This document shows, in pieces, positions 31,795 through 40,108 of a stretch of 49,789 bases of DNA. The translations under genes and the position numbers were made by a program. This DNA comes from DATHVI01 sp035461385 (GTDB taxonomy: Bacteria > Actinomycetota > Thermoleophilia > Solirubrobacterales > 70-9). The notes beneath the pieces were generated by a model. That model saw only the letters and a program-made list of their open reading frames with translations, had not been told where the DNA came from and did no database searches. The stretch covers positions 1 through 49,789 of the forward strand of contig DATHVI010000088.1 of the NCBI GenBank assembly GCA_035461385.1, written 5' to 3'. Each line of letters begins with the position of its first letter. Position 1 is the first letter of the stretch.

Positions 31795-32151
31795 TCACGG
31801 CTCCGTCTCCCAGAACGCCTCGACGATGTAGCCGTCCGGGTCGCGGCACTTGACGCTGACGTAGCCGGTCTCGTCCCATTCCTCGACCAGCTCGACGCCG
31901 TCGGCCGCAAGCCGGTCCCGCAACGCGAGCACGGCGTCACGGCCCGGCAGGGCGATGCCGAAGTGCATCCACGACGGGCGGCCTATCTCGTCGCTTGCCG
32001 GGCCGAGCGCGAGCGCGAAGCCTGCGGCGTTGTACAGCATCAGCACGCCATCGTCGTAGCGGCGCGCCGGCCGTGCGCCAAAGCCGAAGTAGCTCTCGTA
32101 GAAGCGGCGCGAGCGCTCCTGGTCGTGCACCGGGATTGCGAGGTGGTCCAC
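31795..32151 (-). CDS. Single-domain VOC protein
   Basis: 118 residues: MDHLAIPVHDQERSRRFYESYFGFGARPARRYDDGVLMLYNAAGFALALG, then WMHFGIALPGRDAVLALRDRLAADGVELVEEWDETGYVSVKCRDPDGYIVEAFWE. This is one complete VOC domain with His (DHLAIPV) and Glu (VEAFWE) at usual metal positions. Substrate unknown. GTG 32151 is chosen because no other start lies between it and the TrkH region; longer frames upstream run antisense to trkH. It is convergent with the preceding membrane-protein gene, 15 bp apart. Confidence 0.8.
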   Translation of the reverse strand: MDHLAIPVHDQERSRRFYESYFGFGARPARRYDDGVLMLYNAAGFALALGPASDEIGRPSWMHFGIALPGRDAVLALRDRLAADGVELVEEWDETGYVSVKCRDPDGYIVEAFWETEP

Positions 32152-32236
32152 GACGCGGAAAGGTACGGCGCCGGCCTTTAGGGGTGGTTCAGAGTTCAGG
32201 CGTAAACCGGTCCTCGGTTCGAAAGGGAGCCTGCCG

Positions 32237-32311
32237 ATGAAGATCTCGATCGGGTTGCCGACCTCGCTCACCTCGGGGCCGCGGTCGCCGAACGCATCAC
32301 CGACGTCTTGA
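32237..32311 (+). CDS. Possible 24-residue leader peptide of the TrkH gene
   Basis: ATG 32237 has AAAGGGAG 8 nt upstream and reads MKISIGLPTSLTSGPRSPNA then SPTS. Its TGA (32309-32311) overlaps the TTG start of trkH (32308) as TTGA. Since trkH has no ribosome site of its own, coupled translation through this ORF is plausible. Confidence 0.35.
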   Translation: MKISIGLPTSLTSGPRSPNASPTS

Positions 32312-33786
32312 CGCGGTTCCCGCGCTGGCTCGGTTTGCCGGCGCTCGTCATCGGCGGGACGCTTGTCGCCTGCGGGCTCGGGATGCTGGCCTGCGCCGGT
32401 GTCGGTGCAGTTGGCGACGGGCGGGCGATCGTCGCGCTCGCCGTACCCGGCGCGGCGACGCTGGCGGCGGGAGCGGCGCTGATCCTTCTCGCCCGAGGCC
32501 ACGCACGATCGCAGGTGGAGACCGACCCGACGACGGGGTTCGCCGCGGTGACGCTCGCCTGGGTTTTCGCCGCGGCCGTCGGGGCGGTCCCGATGCTTGC
32601 AGCGGGCACGTTCTCATCGCTGATCGACGCCTACTTCGAGGCGATGAGCGGGTTCACGACGACGGGTTCGACGCTGCTCGCCGAGATCGAGCCAGAGCCG
32701 GAGGGTGTGCTGATGTGGCGCCAGCTGATGCAATGGCTCGGCGGCGTCGGGATCGTCGTCCTCGTCGTCGCGATCGCCCCGGTCTCGATGCCGGGGATGC
32801 AGCGTGCGTTCTTCGCCGAGGCCTCCGGGATCACTGCCGAGCGGCTCACGCCTCGGATCGTCGACACGGCAAAGATCCTCGCCGGGATCTACGCCGCGCT
32901 CACCGCCGCCTGCGGGGTCGCGTACACGATCGCCGGGATGAACGCCTTCGATTCCGTCGCCCACGCGATGAGCACCGTGGCGACCGCGGGCTTCTCGACC
33001 AAGACGGCCTCGATCGGGCACTTCGACTCGGTTGCGATCGAGACGGTCGCGATCGTCTTCATGATCGCCGGCGGGGTCAACTTCGCGCTCTACTGGCGCG
33101 CGATCCGCCGCCGCCCGCTTATGCCGCCGCTCGCCGAGGTCCTCGCCTACCTGGCGATCATCGCCGTCTCCGTCGCCGCCCTGACCGTCAGCTTGATGCT
33201 CGCCGACGACGTCGGCAACGTCGCCGAATCGCTCCGCGCCTCGGCGTTCAGCGTCGTCACCGTCGCAACCACGACCGGCTACGTCACCGCGGACTTCGAC
33301 CTCTTCAACCACTTCGCCCGCCTGATCCTCCTCGGGCTGATGATCATCGGTGCCTGCGCCGGCTCGACCGCGGGCGGGCTGAAGGTGAGCCGCGCCATCC
33401 TGCTCGCCAAGTCCGGCGGCGAGGAGGTGCGCCGGCAGGTCCATCCCCGCACGGTGCAGGTCCTCCGACTCGGCGGTCGCACCTTCTCCGAGGAGACCCG
33501 GCGGGCCGTGTTCAGCTTCTTCCTCGTCTACGTGCTGATCTTCGCCGCCGGGGTCCTCGCCCTCGGCGCGTCGGGGCTCGACCCGGTGACGGCGTTCAGC
33601 GGCACCGCGGCAACCCTGAACCTGATCGGACCGGGATTGGGTGAGGTGGGGGCATACGAGAGCTTTGAGGCGTTCTCCCCCTTCGCGCGGGTTGTCGGGT
33701 CGATCCTGATGCTGATCGGACGACTCGAGATCTTCACCGTCGTCGCCCTGCTCGCGGCCATCTTTGCGTTCCGAGCACGACGGTAG
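32308..33786 (+). CDS. TrkH/KtrB-family potassium transporter membrane subunit
   Basis: 492 residues, about ten membrane helices. The four selectivity-loop regions are visible: MSGFTTTGSTLL, MSTVATAGFSTKT, VVTVATTTGYVTADFD and SGTAATLNLIGPGLGEVG. AGSTAGGLKVSRAILL matches the TrkH gating-loop region. It would mediate K+ (or Na+-coupled K+) uptake; no TrkA/KtrA regulatory subunit is in the window. The start is uncertain: no ATG or GTG exists in frame, and codon-like sequence continues upstream to 32206, so TTG 32308 is the only ordinary candidate. Confidence 0.86.
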   Translation: MTRFPRWLGLPALVIGGTLVACGLGMLACAGVGAVGDGRAIVALAVPGAATLAAGAALILLARGHARSQVETDPTTGFAAVTLAWVFAAAVGAVPMLAAGTFSSLIDAYFEAMSGFTTTGSTLLAEIEPEPEGVLMWRQLMQWLGGVGIVVLVVAIAPVSMPGMQRAFFAEASGITAERLTPRIVDTAKILAGIYAALTAACGVAYTIAGMNAFDSVAHAMSTVATAGFSTKTASIGHFDSVAIETVAIVFMIAGGVNFALYWRAIRRRPLMPPLAEVLAYLAIIAVSVAALTVSLMLADDVGNVAESLRASAFSVVTVATTTGYVTADFDLFNHFARLILLGLMIIGACAGSTAGGLKVSRAILLAKSGGEEVRRQVHPRTVQVLRLGGRTFSEETRRAVFSFFLVYVLIFAAGVLALGASGLDPVTAFSGTAATLNLIGPGLGEVGAYESFEAFSPFARVVGSILMLIGRLEIFTVVALLAAIFAFRARR

Positions 33787-34053
33787 CCGCGGCCGCGATG
33801 CGGAGCCCTCAACCCTCGCGTAGAGACCAGCGGCCGCCGCGGTTGACGAACCGGGGTGCCGGGAGACGTGCCGCGCGACGCCGCCACGGCTCACGCGGCG
33901 GCTGGGTCTCGACGCCGGCGGCGGCGACTCTCCCAGGAGAGCGGCACGGGCGCGCAGCAGCCGCTCCCGCTCGATCACGAGGGGCGTCAGGGACATCAGC
34001 TCCGCCTCGATCGCGTCGATCCGCGCCTCGATCTCGCTCAGAGCCGATGACAT
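33787..34053 (-). pseudogene. Coiled-coil protein, probably frame-disrupted
   Basis: The minus-strand frame from ATG 34053 starts MSSALSEIEARIDAIEAELM and goes on SLTPLVIERERLLRARAALLGE, a clear coiled coil. It then has a basic linker (RPSRRVSRGGVARHVSRHPGSS) where related lineage proteins carry a winged-helix domain. After that the frame becomes un-gene-like and runs antisense through trkH to 32614. The likeliest reading is a decayed coiled-coil/DNA-binding protein whose frame was lost near 33.85 kb. Confidence 0.4.
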
Positions 34054-34070
34054 GTCACGGTGACTGTCAT
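34047..34070. promoter_or_regulatory. Inverted repeat over the coiled-coil gene start
   Basis: ATGACATGTCAC (34047-34058) and GTGACTGTCAT (34060-34070) are inverted copies differing by one base of length. They cover the ATG of the minus-strand coiled-coil gene. Possible autoregulatory operator or hairpin. Confidence 0.35.
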
Positions 34071-34093
34071 TGCCCCGCGGAACCGATCTGGCG

Positions 34094-34303
34094 TCACCCC
34101 CCGGCGCTGCCGTCTCCCCCGGGCATGTGCTCGTACCACCAGCGAGTCGCCCGCTCTTCGTCTTCGCGCAGGAGGACGAGCACGAGCTCGCGCCGTCGCC
34201 CGAAGCGGTTGCGGGTGACGTAGATCCAGCGCGCGCAGCGTCGATTTCGGGCGGCGGCGATGAGCTCCGGTCGCTCAGGCGGTCGTACGGTTAGATCGAT
34301 CAC
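34094..34303 (-). CDS. Small basic protein, unrecognised
   Basis: GTG 34303 opens a 69-residue frame containing PERPELIAAARNRRCARWIYVTRNRFGRRRELVLVLLREDEERATRWWYEHMPGG. Third positions are mostly G/C and the composition (Arg/Trp-rich with two beta-like strands) looks real. No family is recognised. No ribosome site or -10 box is obvious. It is divergent from the RibD-C gene, 19 bp between starts. Confidence 0.4.
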   Translation of the reverse strand: MIDLTVRPPERPELIAAARNRRCARWIYVTRNRFGRRRELVLVLLREDEERATRWWYEHMPGGDGSAGG

Positions 34304-34322
34304 TCGAACGGAAGGAGCGCGC

Positions 34323-34913
34323 ATGCGGAAGGTCATCGCGAATGAGTTCATGAGCCTCGACGGCGTGATGCAGGCGCCCGGCACTGCTGACGAGGACACC
34401 AGCGGCGGCTTTCGCCACGGCGGCTGGCATATGCAGTACATCGACGACCTCTCGCGAGGACGGGTGCTCGCGGGCATCGTCGAGGCGGGCGGCTTCCTGC
34501 TCGGACGAGGTACCTATGAGATCTTCGCCGCTTACTGGCCGAACGCCTCGGAGGAGGAGCAGGTGATCGCCGAGCCGCTCAACTCGAAGCCGAAGTGGGT
34601 GGCGTCGAGAACCCTCCACGGCGAGCTCGCGTGGCAGAACGCGAGCGTGCTCGAAGGCGACCTCGAGCAGGAGGTGGCCGCGCTGAAGCGGGAGGAGGGT
34701 GGCGACATCCACGTGATCGGCAGCCCCGAGCTCGTGCGGGCGCTGCTCGAGCGCGGCATGATCGACGAGCTGCGGCTGATGATCGCCCCGGTCGTGCTCG
34801 GCGGCGGCAAGCGGATCTTCGCTGACGACGGCGTCCTCAGATCGCTGCGGCTCGTCGACGGCGAGGTGACCTCCACCGGCGCATTCATCGCGACGTACGC
34901 ACCCGCCGTCTGA
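34323..34913 (+). CDS. RibD C-terminal/DHFR-fold reductase family protein A
   Basis: 196 residues. MRKVIANEFMSLDGVMQAPG is the family opening; GRGTYEIFAAYWP, KWVASRTL, GGDIHVIGSPELVRALLERGMIDELRLMIAPVVLGGGKRIF and a final strand complete the fold. These proteins resemble the reductase half of RibD and probably bind NADPH, but actinobacteria carry many with no known substrate. ATG 34323 has GGAAGGAG upstream. It forms a pair with the next gene, 11 bp away. Confidence 0.88.
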   Translation: MRKVIANEFMSLDGVMQAPGTADEDTSGGFRHGGWHMQYIDDLSRGRVLAGIVEAGGFLLGRGTYEIFAAYWPNASEEEQVIAEPLNSKPKWVASRTLHGELAWQNASVLEGDLEQEVAALKREEGGDIHVIGSPELVRALLERGMIDELRLMIAPVVLGGGKRIFADDGVLRSLRLVDGEVTSTGAFIATYAPAV

Positions 34914-34924
34914 TCGGTCCTCGC

Positions 34925-35518
34925 ATGGCAAGGCTGATCTATCTCGCGATCACGTCGCTCGACGGCTACATCGAGGACGCGCACGGCCGCTTCGACTGGG
35001 GCGTGCCGGACGAGGAGGCGCACGCGTTCATCAACGATCTCGTGCGGCCGGTCGGCACCTACCTCTACGGGCGCCGGATGTACGAGGTGATGTCGGCCTG
35101 GGAGGCCGACGACACCGTCGCCGAGCAGTCACCCGCGACGCGCGGCTTCGCGGAGATCTGGCGGGCGGCGGACAAGGTCGTGTACTCGACGACGCTGGAG
35201 GCGGTCTCGACGCGCCGCACGCGCCTCGAGCGCCGGTTCGACCCGGACGCGATCCGCGAGCTCAAGCGGGAGGTCGAGGACGATATGGCGGTGGCCGGCC
35301 CGGAGCTCGCCGGCCACGCCTTCGCCGCCGGCCTCGTCGATGAGTGCCAGCTCCTCCTCGCGCCGGTCGTGGTCGGCGACGGCAAGCGCGGCCTTCCCGG
35401 CGGCGTGCGACTCGACCTCGAGCTGATCGATCAACGTCGCTTCGCCAACGGGATGGCCTTCCTCCGGTACGGCGTCCGACCCGCGGGATCCGAGACGGCT
35501 CAGGCTCCCGGCTCCTGA
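34925..35518 (+). CDS. RibD C-terminal/DHFR-fold reductase family protein B
   Basis: 197 residues: MARLIYLAITSLDGYIEDAHGRFDWGVPDEEAHAFIND, LYGRRMYEVMSAWE, DKVVYSTTL, DDMAVAGPELAGHAFAAGLVDECQLLLAPVVVGDGKRGLP. Same fold as the upstream gene but a different subgroup with an FDW motif. Most likely co-transcribed with protein A. No ribosome site of its own is visible, so coupling across the 11-bp gap is likely. Confidence 0.87.
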   Translation: MARLIYLAITSLDGYIEDAHGRFDWGVPDEEAHAFINDLVRPVGTYLYGRRMYEVMSAWEADDTVAEQSPATRGFAEIWRAADKVVYSTTLEAVSTRRTRLERRFDPDAIRELKREVEDDMAVAGPELAGHAFAAGLVDECQLLLAPVVVGDGKRGLPGGVRLDLELIDQRRFANGMAFLRYGVRPAGSETAQAPGS

Positions 35519-35566
35519 CGAGACCGAGCGGTCGCCAGCTCGGCGTCCACCCCGCCGGCGGCGGAT

Positions 35567-35917
35567 CTATGAACCGCCCTCGGGGCCGATCTCGCCCCCG
35601 CCGGCGGATGCGCGCAGCGGCGGCTCCTTGAGCTCGACGAACAGCACGTGCGTGTCCGTCGTGCCGGTGTTCTCGCCGCTGTGCTCCTGCGCCGCGAGCC
35701 AACCGACGTGGCCCGCCTCGAGCTCGACCTCGCGCTGTTCGCCGCCGTGGCGCAGCCGGCGTTCGAACGAGCTCAACGTGTACATGACGCTGTCGGGATG
35801 ACGATGGGGCGAAGTGCGATCGCCGGGCCGGTCCCTGTACTGCAACACACGCACCCGGTCGTTCTCGAACAGGACCTTGTACTTGTCCGGATCGGTCTCG
35901 GTCGGGTCTCCGGCCAC
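35567..35917 (-). CDS. Cupin-domain protein
   Basis: 116 residues with one cupin barrel: DRVRVLQYRDRPGDRTSPHRHPDSVMYTLSSFERRL carries the His-rich first motif (HRHPD), and LEAGHVGWLAAQEHSGENTGTTDTHVLFVELK the second. The metal-binding His and Glu/Gln positions look filled, so it may bind Fe, Mn or Zn. Function unknown. The start is GTG 35917, with TAGTCT (35924-35929) ending 6 nt before it, consistent with a leaderless mRNA. Confidence 0.82.
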   Translation of the reverse strand: MAGDPTETDPDKYKVLFENDRVRVLQYRDRPGDRTSPHRHPDSVMYTLSSFERRLRHGGEQREVELEAGHVGWLAAQEHSGENTGTTDTHVLFVELKEPPLRASAGGGEIGPEGGS

Positions 35918-35971
35918 AGCGCGAGACTACCGTCCTCGGCGCCCGATCGCGGGGGTCGCCGTCGAGGACGC

Positions 35972-36751
35972 TCAGATCGCGGTCAGGATCAGGATGATCA
36001 GGAACCCGAGCCCTGTCGCAAGCGCGCCCGAGCCCTGGTACTGGCGTTCCTCGGACGGCGGGACCAGTGCCGCCACGGTGAGGTAGAGCATCCCCCCGGC
36101 GCCGGTCGCGAGGAGCAGGCCGAGAAGCTCGGGGTCGACGTCGCGGAACAGGAGCCAGCCGGCGCTCGACGCGACGAAGAGGCTGGCCCCGACCAGGCCG
36201 GTCCAGGCGAGGGTCCGGCGCAAGGGGCTGCGCGCCGAGGCCGATTCCGCTCGGGTGCCGGCGACGAACTCGCCGATGCTCATCCCCTCGCTGAGGTTGT
36301 CGACCGCGATCGCCGCGGCGATAAGCAGCCCGACCTCGGGCTCGACCGCGATCCCGGCGCCGATCGCGAGGCCCTCGACGAGCTCCTCGGCGCTGGTCCC
36401 GCCGGCGAGCACCGTGACCCGATCTCCCCGCGGGCGATGAGCGCGGTGATAGGCGCGGACCCGCCCGTACTGCGCCGCCTGCTCGCCTGCGAGATGCCAG
36501 CGGTTGATGTAGAGGTCGAAGACCCAGATCGCCAGGAACCCGGCGGCGAAGCCGGCGACGACCTCCGCCAGCGAGGCGAGGTCGAGCGCCTCGGGCAGCA
36601 TCTCGAGCGTGACGGCCCCGATCAGGACTCCCGACGCGAGCCCGAAGACGATCGACATCGCAAGGCTGGTCGGGGGGCGGACGAGCGCGAGCAGTCCGCC
36701 GAGGATCGACGCCAACGCCGCGCCGCCCGCGATCAGTGCCACCGTGCCCAT
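35972..36751 (-). CDS. ZIP-family metal transporter-like protein lacking the usual His ligands
   Basis: A 259-residue protein of about eight helices. The ZIP transmembrane motifs are recognisable as GGTSAEELVEGLAIGAGI and AAAIAVDNLSEGMSIGEF, matching the family helices that carry HN.PEG/HE.P. The His residues are replaced by Ala/Glu and Asp, leaving Glu/Asp/Asn/Ser. It may move another cation or not transport at all. A His/Arg-rich loop (YHRAHRPRGD) lies mid-protein. Its ATG shares one base with the stop of the cation ATPase gene (TGATG), so the two are co-translated. Confidence 0.8.
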   Translation of the reverse strand: MGTVALIAGGAALASILGGLLALVRPPTSLAMSIVFGLASGVLIGAVTLEMLPEALDLASLAEVVAGFAAGFLAIWVFDLYINRWHLAGEQAAQYGRVRAYHRAHRPRGDRVTVLAGGTSAEELVEGLAIGAGIAVEPEVGLLIAAAIAVDNLSEGMSIGEFVAGTRAESASARSPLRRTLAWTGLVGASLFVASSAGWLLFRDVDPELLGLLLATGAGGMLYLTVAALVPPSEERQYQGSGALATGLGFLIILILTAI

Positions 36752-39321
36752 CAGCCCCGCCGGGCCTTCCGGCGACGCCCCGCCTTGAGCGCCTCGGTCG
36801 AGAGCAATGGCAGCGCCGCGAGGCCGAGCGCCGCGGCCAGGTGTCCCGCGCCGAGCGTGGCGATGCCGAACAGCTCAGCGAGCGCGGGAACGGCGAGCAC
36901 CGCGACGGCGAACGCCGCCGTGACGGCGACCGCCGCGTAGAGCGCCGGGTTGCGCGATCCCCGCCACGCCGGGCGCTCGCCGCGCACGGCGAAGACGTAG
37001 GCGAGCTGGCCGAAGACCAGGGTGATGAAGGCCATCGTCTGGCCGGTCTCGAGGCCCTGCCCCTGGCCGAGCATGAAGGCCGAGAACGCCGCAAGGCCGG
37101 TGCTGACGCCGCCGACGGCGAGCTGCGTCCGGATCGGGTCGAGCAGCCGCTGGGCCCGCGGCCGCGGAGGTCGGCGCATCGACTCGGGGGCGAGCGGGTC
37201 GACGCCGAGGGCCACCGCGGGAGGCCCGTCGGTGAGCAGGTTGACGAGCAGGATCTGCACCACGGTCAGCGGCGCGCCGACGCCGGGAACGACGGCGAGC
37301 ATGAACAGCAGCACCTCCCCGGCGTTCGCCGCGAGCAGGAAGGCGATGAAGTGGAGGATGTTGTCGTAGATGCGCCGACCGCCCTCGACGGCGGCGACGA
37401 GCGTCGAGTAGTCGTCGTCGCTGAGGACGATATCTGCGGCCTGGGCGGCCGCGTCGCTGCCGGTGCGACCCATCGCGACGCCGACGTCGGCGGTCACGAG
37501 CGCCGGGGCGTCGTTGACGCCGTCGCCGGTCATCGCCACGACCTCCATCCGCGCGTGCAACGCGTCGACGATGCGCGACTTGTGCTCGGGCGCCACCCGC
37601 GCGAACACGTCGATGGCTCCGATTCGCCGCTCCAGCTCGGCCTGCTCGAGCCGGTCGAGCTCGGGGCCGGTGATCGCGCGGGGCCCCGCTTCGGCTGCGA
37701 TTCCGCAGGCGCGGGCGACCGCGATGGCGGTCTCGCGGTGGTCGCCGGTGATCATGATCGTGCGGATGCCCGCCTCGCGCGCGGCGGCGACACTCGCCGG
37801 CACCCGTTCGCGAACCGGGTCGGCAAGGCCGATCAGGCCGACGGGCTCGAGCTCGCGCTCCGGGTCCTCGCCGGGCTCTAGGTCGTGCCGGACGGCAACC
37901 AGCATCACCCGCGTCGCGTGCTTGGCCCACTCGGCGGCCTCGGCGGCGAGGCGATCAGCGTCCTCGCCGGGGACGAGCCTCCCCAGCAGGACCTCCGGCG
38001 CGCCCTTGACATAGGCGGTCCGCGCGTCACCGTTCGGCGTTGCGACGACCACGCTCATCCGCTTGCGCGACGAATCGAAGGGCTCGCCGCCGACCACCGT
38101 CAGATCGTCGAGGAGCTCCTCGCGCCGGAGCCCCGCGCGCTTGGCCGCCGCGGCGATCGCCGCCTCGCCCGGGTCGTGCAGCTCGCCCGAGGCGACCAGG
38201 GCCGCAGCCAGCACCCGCCGGCGCGCCTCCTCCTCCTCCTCCTCCTCGGGATCGGCCGGGGCGAGCACGCGGGTGACCACCATCCGGTTGGTCGTCAGCG
38301 TCCCGGTCTTGTCGGTGCAGATCACCGATGCCGAACCCAGCGTCTCCACGGCGCGAAGCCGCCGCACGATCGCCCCCCGCCGGGCGAGCCGGCGCATCCC
38401 GAGCGCCAGCGTGACCGTGACCACGGCCGGCAGCCCCTCGGGCACGGCCGCGACGGCAAGCGCGACACCGACGAGCAGACTGTTGCCGATCGACTCGCCA
38501 TGCGCCCAGGAGGCGACGGCGAGCGTCAGGGCGATCACGATCGCGACCCGCAGCAGCGTTCGTGCGAACTGGTCGAGACGACGTTGAAGCGGGGTCACGG
38601 TCTCGGGGGCCTCGGCCGCGCGCGCGATCCGGGCCAGCTCGGTGTGCGATCCCGTCGCCACCACCAGCAGCCGGGCGTTGCCCCTGGTGAGCGTCGTCCC
38701 CGCGTATGCCATCGTCGGCCGCTCCGGGAGCGAGGCGTCCGGCGCCGCGGGTGGCTCGGCGCGCTTGGCCGCCGGGGCCGACTCGCCGGTCATCGTCGAT
38801 TCGTCGATCTCCAACCTGTCGGCGTCGAGCACCCGGCAATCAGCCGGCACCCGATCGCCGCCCGTCGCCAGCACGACGTCTCCGGGAACCAGCTCCGCGG
38901 CGTCGAGTTCCCGCGTCGCGCCTTGGCGGTTCACCAGCGCGCGCGGCGCGAGCAACCCGCGCATCGCCTGCGCCGCGGCTTCAGCCCGCCCCTCTTGGAC
39001 CGCGCCGAGTGCAGCGTTGGCGATTACGAGCGCCCCGATCACGACCGCATCGACGTACTCCCCGAGCGCGATCGAGAGCACGAGCGCAGCGACCAGGAGC
39101 CCGACCATCGCGTCCCAGAACTGCCGCCCGATCAGGGCCAGGAGCGTTGGGCGGGGCGCCTCGGGCAACTCGTTGGGACCGACGAGGGCCAGACGACGCG
39201 CCGCCTCGGCGTCGTCGAGGCCACCCGGCGTCGCGTCGAGCGCGGCCATCGCCTGAATGGCCGTGAGGCTGTGCGGACGCTGCGGCGGGCGCGCGAGATC
39301 CGCCTCCTCGTCGAGTGGCAT
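36751..39321 (-). CDS. P2A-type (Ca2+/Mn2+-like) cation-transporting ATPase
   Basis: 856 residues with full P-type order: cation_ATPase_N domain, TGES actuator loop (178-181), PEGLP in helix M4 (294-298), phosphorylated Asp337 in DKTGTLT, KGAPEVLL nucleotide-binding motif, TGDGVNDAPAL hinge, and M6 LLVNLLTDGPPAVALGVDP. The M4/M6 signatures are those of SERCA/PMR1-like pumps. A run of seven Glu follows the phosphorylation domain at about residue 356. It would export Ca2+ or Mn2+. TAGGAT (39329-39334) ends 7 nt before the ATG. The ZIP-like gene follows with a 1-nt overlap. Confidence 0.93.
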   Translation of the reverse strand: MPLDEEADLARPPQRPHSLTAIQAMAALDATPGGLDDAEAARRLALVGPNELPEAPRPTLLALIGRQFWDAMVGLLVAALVLSIALGEYVDAVVIGALVIANAALGAVQEGRAEAAAQAMRGLLAPRALVNRQGATRELDAAELVPGDVVLATGGDRVPADCRVLDADRLEIDESTMTGESAPAAKRAEPPAAPDASLPERPTMAYAGTTLTRGNARLLVVATGSHTELARIARAAEAPETVTPLQRRLDQFARTLLRVAIVIALTLAVASWAHGESIGNSLLVGVALAVAAVPEGLPAVVTVTLALGMRRLARRGAIVRRLRAVETLGSASVICTDKTGTLTTNRMVVTRVLAPADPEEEEEEEARRRVLAAALVASGELHDPGEAAIAAAAKRAGLRREELLDDLTVVGGEPFDSSRKRMSVVVATPNGDARTAYVKGAPEVLLGRLVPGEDADRLAAEAAEWAKHATRVMLVAVRHDLEPGEDPERELEPVGLIGLADPVRERVPASVAAAREAGIRTIMITGDHRETAIAVARACGIAAEAGPRAITGPELDRLEQAELERRIGAIDVFARVAPEHKSRIVDALHARMEVVAMTGDGVNDAPALVTADVGVAMGRTGSDAAAQAADIVLSDDDYSTLVAAVEGGRRIYDNILHFIAFLLAANAGEVLLFMLAVVPGVGAPLTVVQILLVNLLTDGPPAVALGVDPLAPESMRRPPRPRAQRLLDPIRTQLAVGGVSTGLAAFSAFMLGQGQGLETGQTMAFITLVFGQLAYVFAVRGERPAWRGSRNPALYAAVAVTAAFAVAVLAVPALAELFGIATLGAGHLAAALGLAALPLLSTEALKAGRRRKARRG
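38226..38247. repeat. Trinucleotide run (CCT)7
   Basis: Seven CCT/CTC units inside the ATPase gene encode the poly-Glu tract. Length changes by slippage would stay in frame. Confidence 0.7.
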
Positions 39322-39398
39322 CGAGCCGATCCTACGCCCGCCTGCGAATCAGCCAGGCGCCGGACCGCAGACCGCAATCACCTGATCGGTCGGCCTCG

Positions 39399-39429
39399 CC
39401 GGGGGCCGTCGGCGAGGAACGGCCCCCGG
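39399..39429 (-). terminator. Hairpin ending the sigma/anti-sigma/DoxX operon
   Basis: An 11-bp perfect stem (CCGGGGGCCGT with ACGGCCCCCGG) with a 9-nt loop starts 12 bp past the DoxX stop. There is no U-tract. Confidence 0.6.
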
Positions 39430-39440
39430 GGCGAGAGCAT

Positions 39441-39908
39441 TCACCCTCGAGTGTGAAGCGCGAACCCTGGCGGGTCGTACCTGGTCGCCAACCGGGCCAG
39501 GGTCAGGGCGCCGAGCATCAGCCCGAAGTCCCTCAACGCGATGTCGTAGTGCCCCGAGAGGGTGAGCAGGTTGACGATGATTCCGCCGAGCCAGGCCGCG
39601 ACGAGGTAGGCGCCGTAGCGCGGCTTGACGGCGACGGCGATGCCGGCGGCGATCTCGACCACCCCGACCGCGTACATCGCCTCGGCGGCGCTGCCGGGGA
39701 CGATGTCGTTGATCCAGGGCGCGAGGTAGATCTCCCAGTTGACGAGGACGTCGAAGAACTTGTCGAGGCCGAAGAGGATCGGCGCCGCCGCGAATCCGAC
39801 CCGCAACAGCAGGAACGCCTGATAGGCCGGATCCGCCTTGAGCCGATCGACGAGCGGCGGCGATGCGGCTGATCCTCGTCCGGTGAGAGTGGCGGTTGAA
39901 GTTGACAC
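39441..39908 (-). CDS. DoxX/DoxD-like membrane protein
   Basis: 155 residues, four hydrophobic helices: FLLLRVGFAAAPILFGLDKFFDVLVNWEIYLAPWIN, AAEAMYAVGVVEIAAGIAVAV, GAYLVAAWLGGIIVNLLTL and a final LRDFGLMLGALTLARLA. It belongs to the DoxX superfamily, some of which act in redox/quinone or thiol stress responses with partner proteins. The start is GTG 39908 with AAGGAGG 5 nt before it. It lies 200 bp downstream of the anti-sigma gene and may be part of that regulon or operon. Confidence 0.8.
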   Translation of the reverse strand: MSTSTATLTGRGSAASPPLVDRLKADPAYQAFLLLRVGFAAAPILFGLDKFFDVLVNWEIYLAPWINDIVPGSAAEAMYAVGVVEIAAGIAVAVKPRYGAYLVAAWLGGIIVNLLTLSGHYDIALRDFGLMLGALTLARLATRYDPPGFALHTRG

Positions 39909-40108
39909 GTCGCCTCCTTGATCGATGACGGGGTTTCCAGTACCTGTCTTCGTGTCGTGAGGCGCCGGGTTCTTACCCGCCGACGCCCGCCCGACGGCGC
40001 CGTCGATGTGATCCTCGAGGAGCTCGGGAGCTGCTCGCCGGCCTGATCGCCGTAGCACGGCTTGACTCAGCGCCCTCTCGGCGGCCGCTCTTACCGACCC
40101 GCGCGAGG
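39909..40108. other. 200-bp gap between anti-sigma and DoxX genes
   Basis: No coding frame supported. On the minus strand it could carry a promoter for the DoxX gene recognised by the adjacent sigma factor. I could not pick a convincing -35/-10 pair. Confidence 0.3.

Noticed and set aside
32152..32307. c-di-AMP or K+ riboswitch before trkH
   Set aside because: The region is under 160 bp and shared with a divergent gene, and no recognisable aptamer pairing was found.
32614..34053. 479-codon minus-strand frame through trkH
   Set aside because: Only its first 60-80 codons resemble a protein; the rest is antisense to a complete TrkH.
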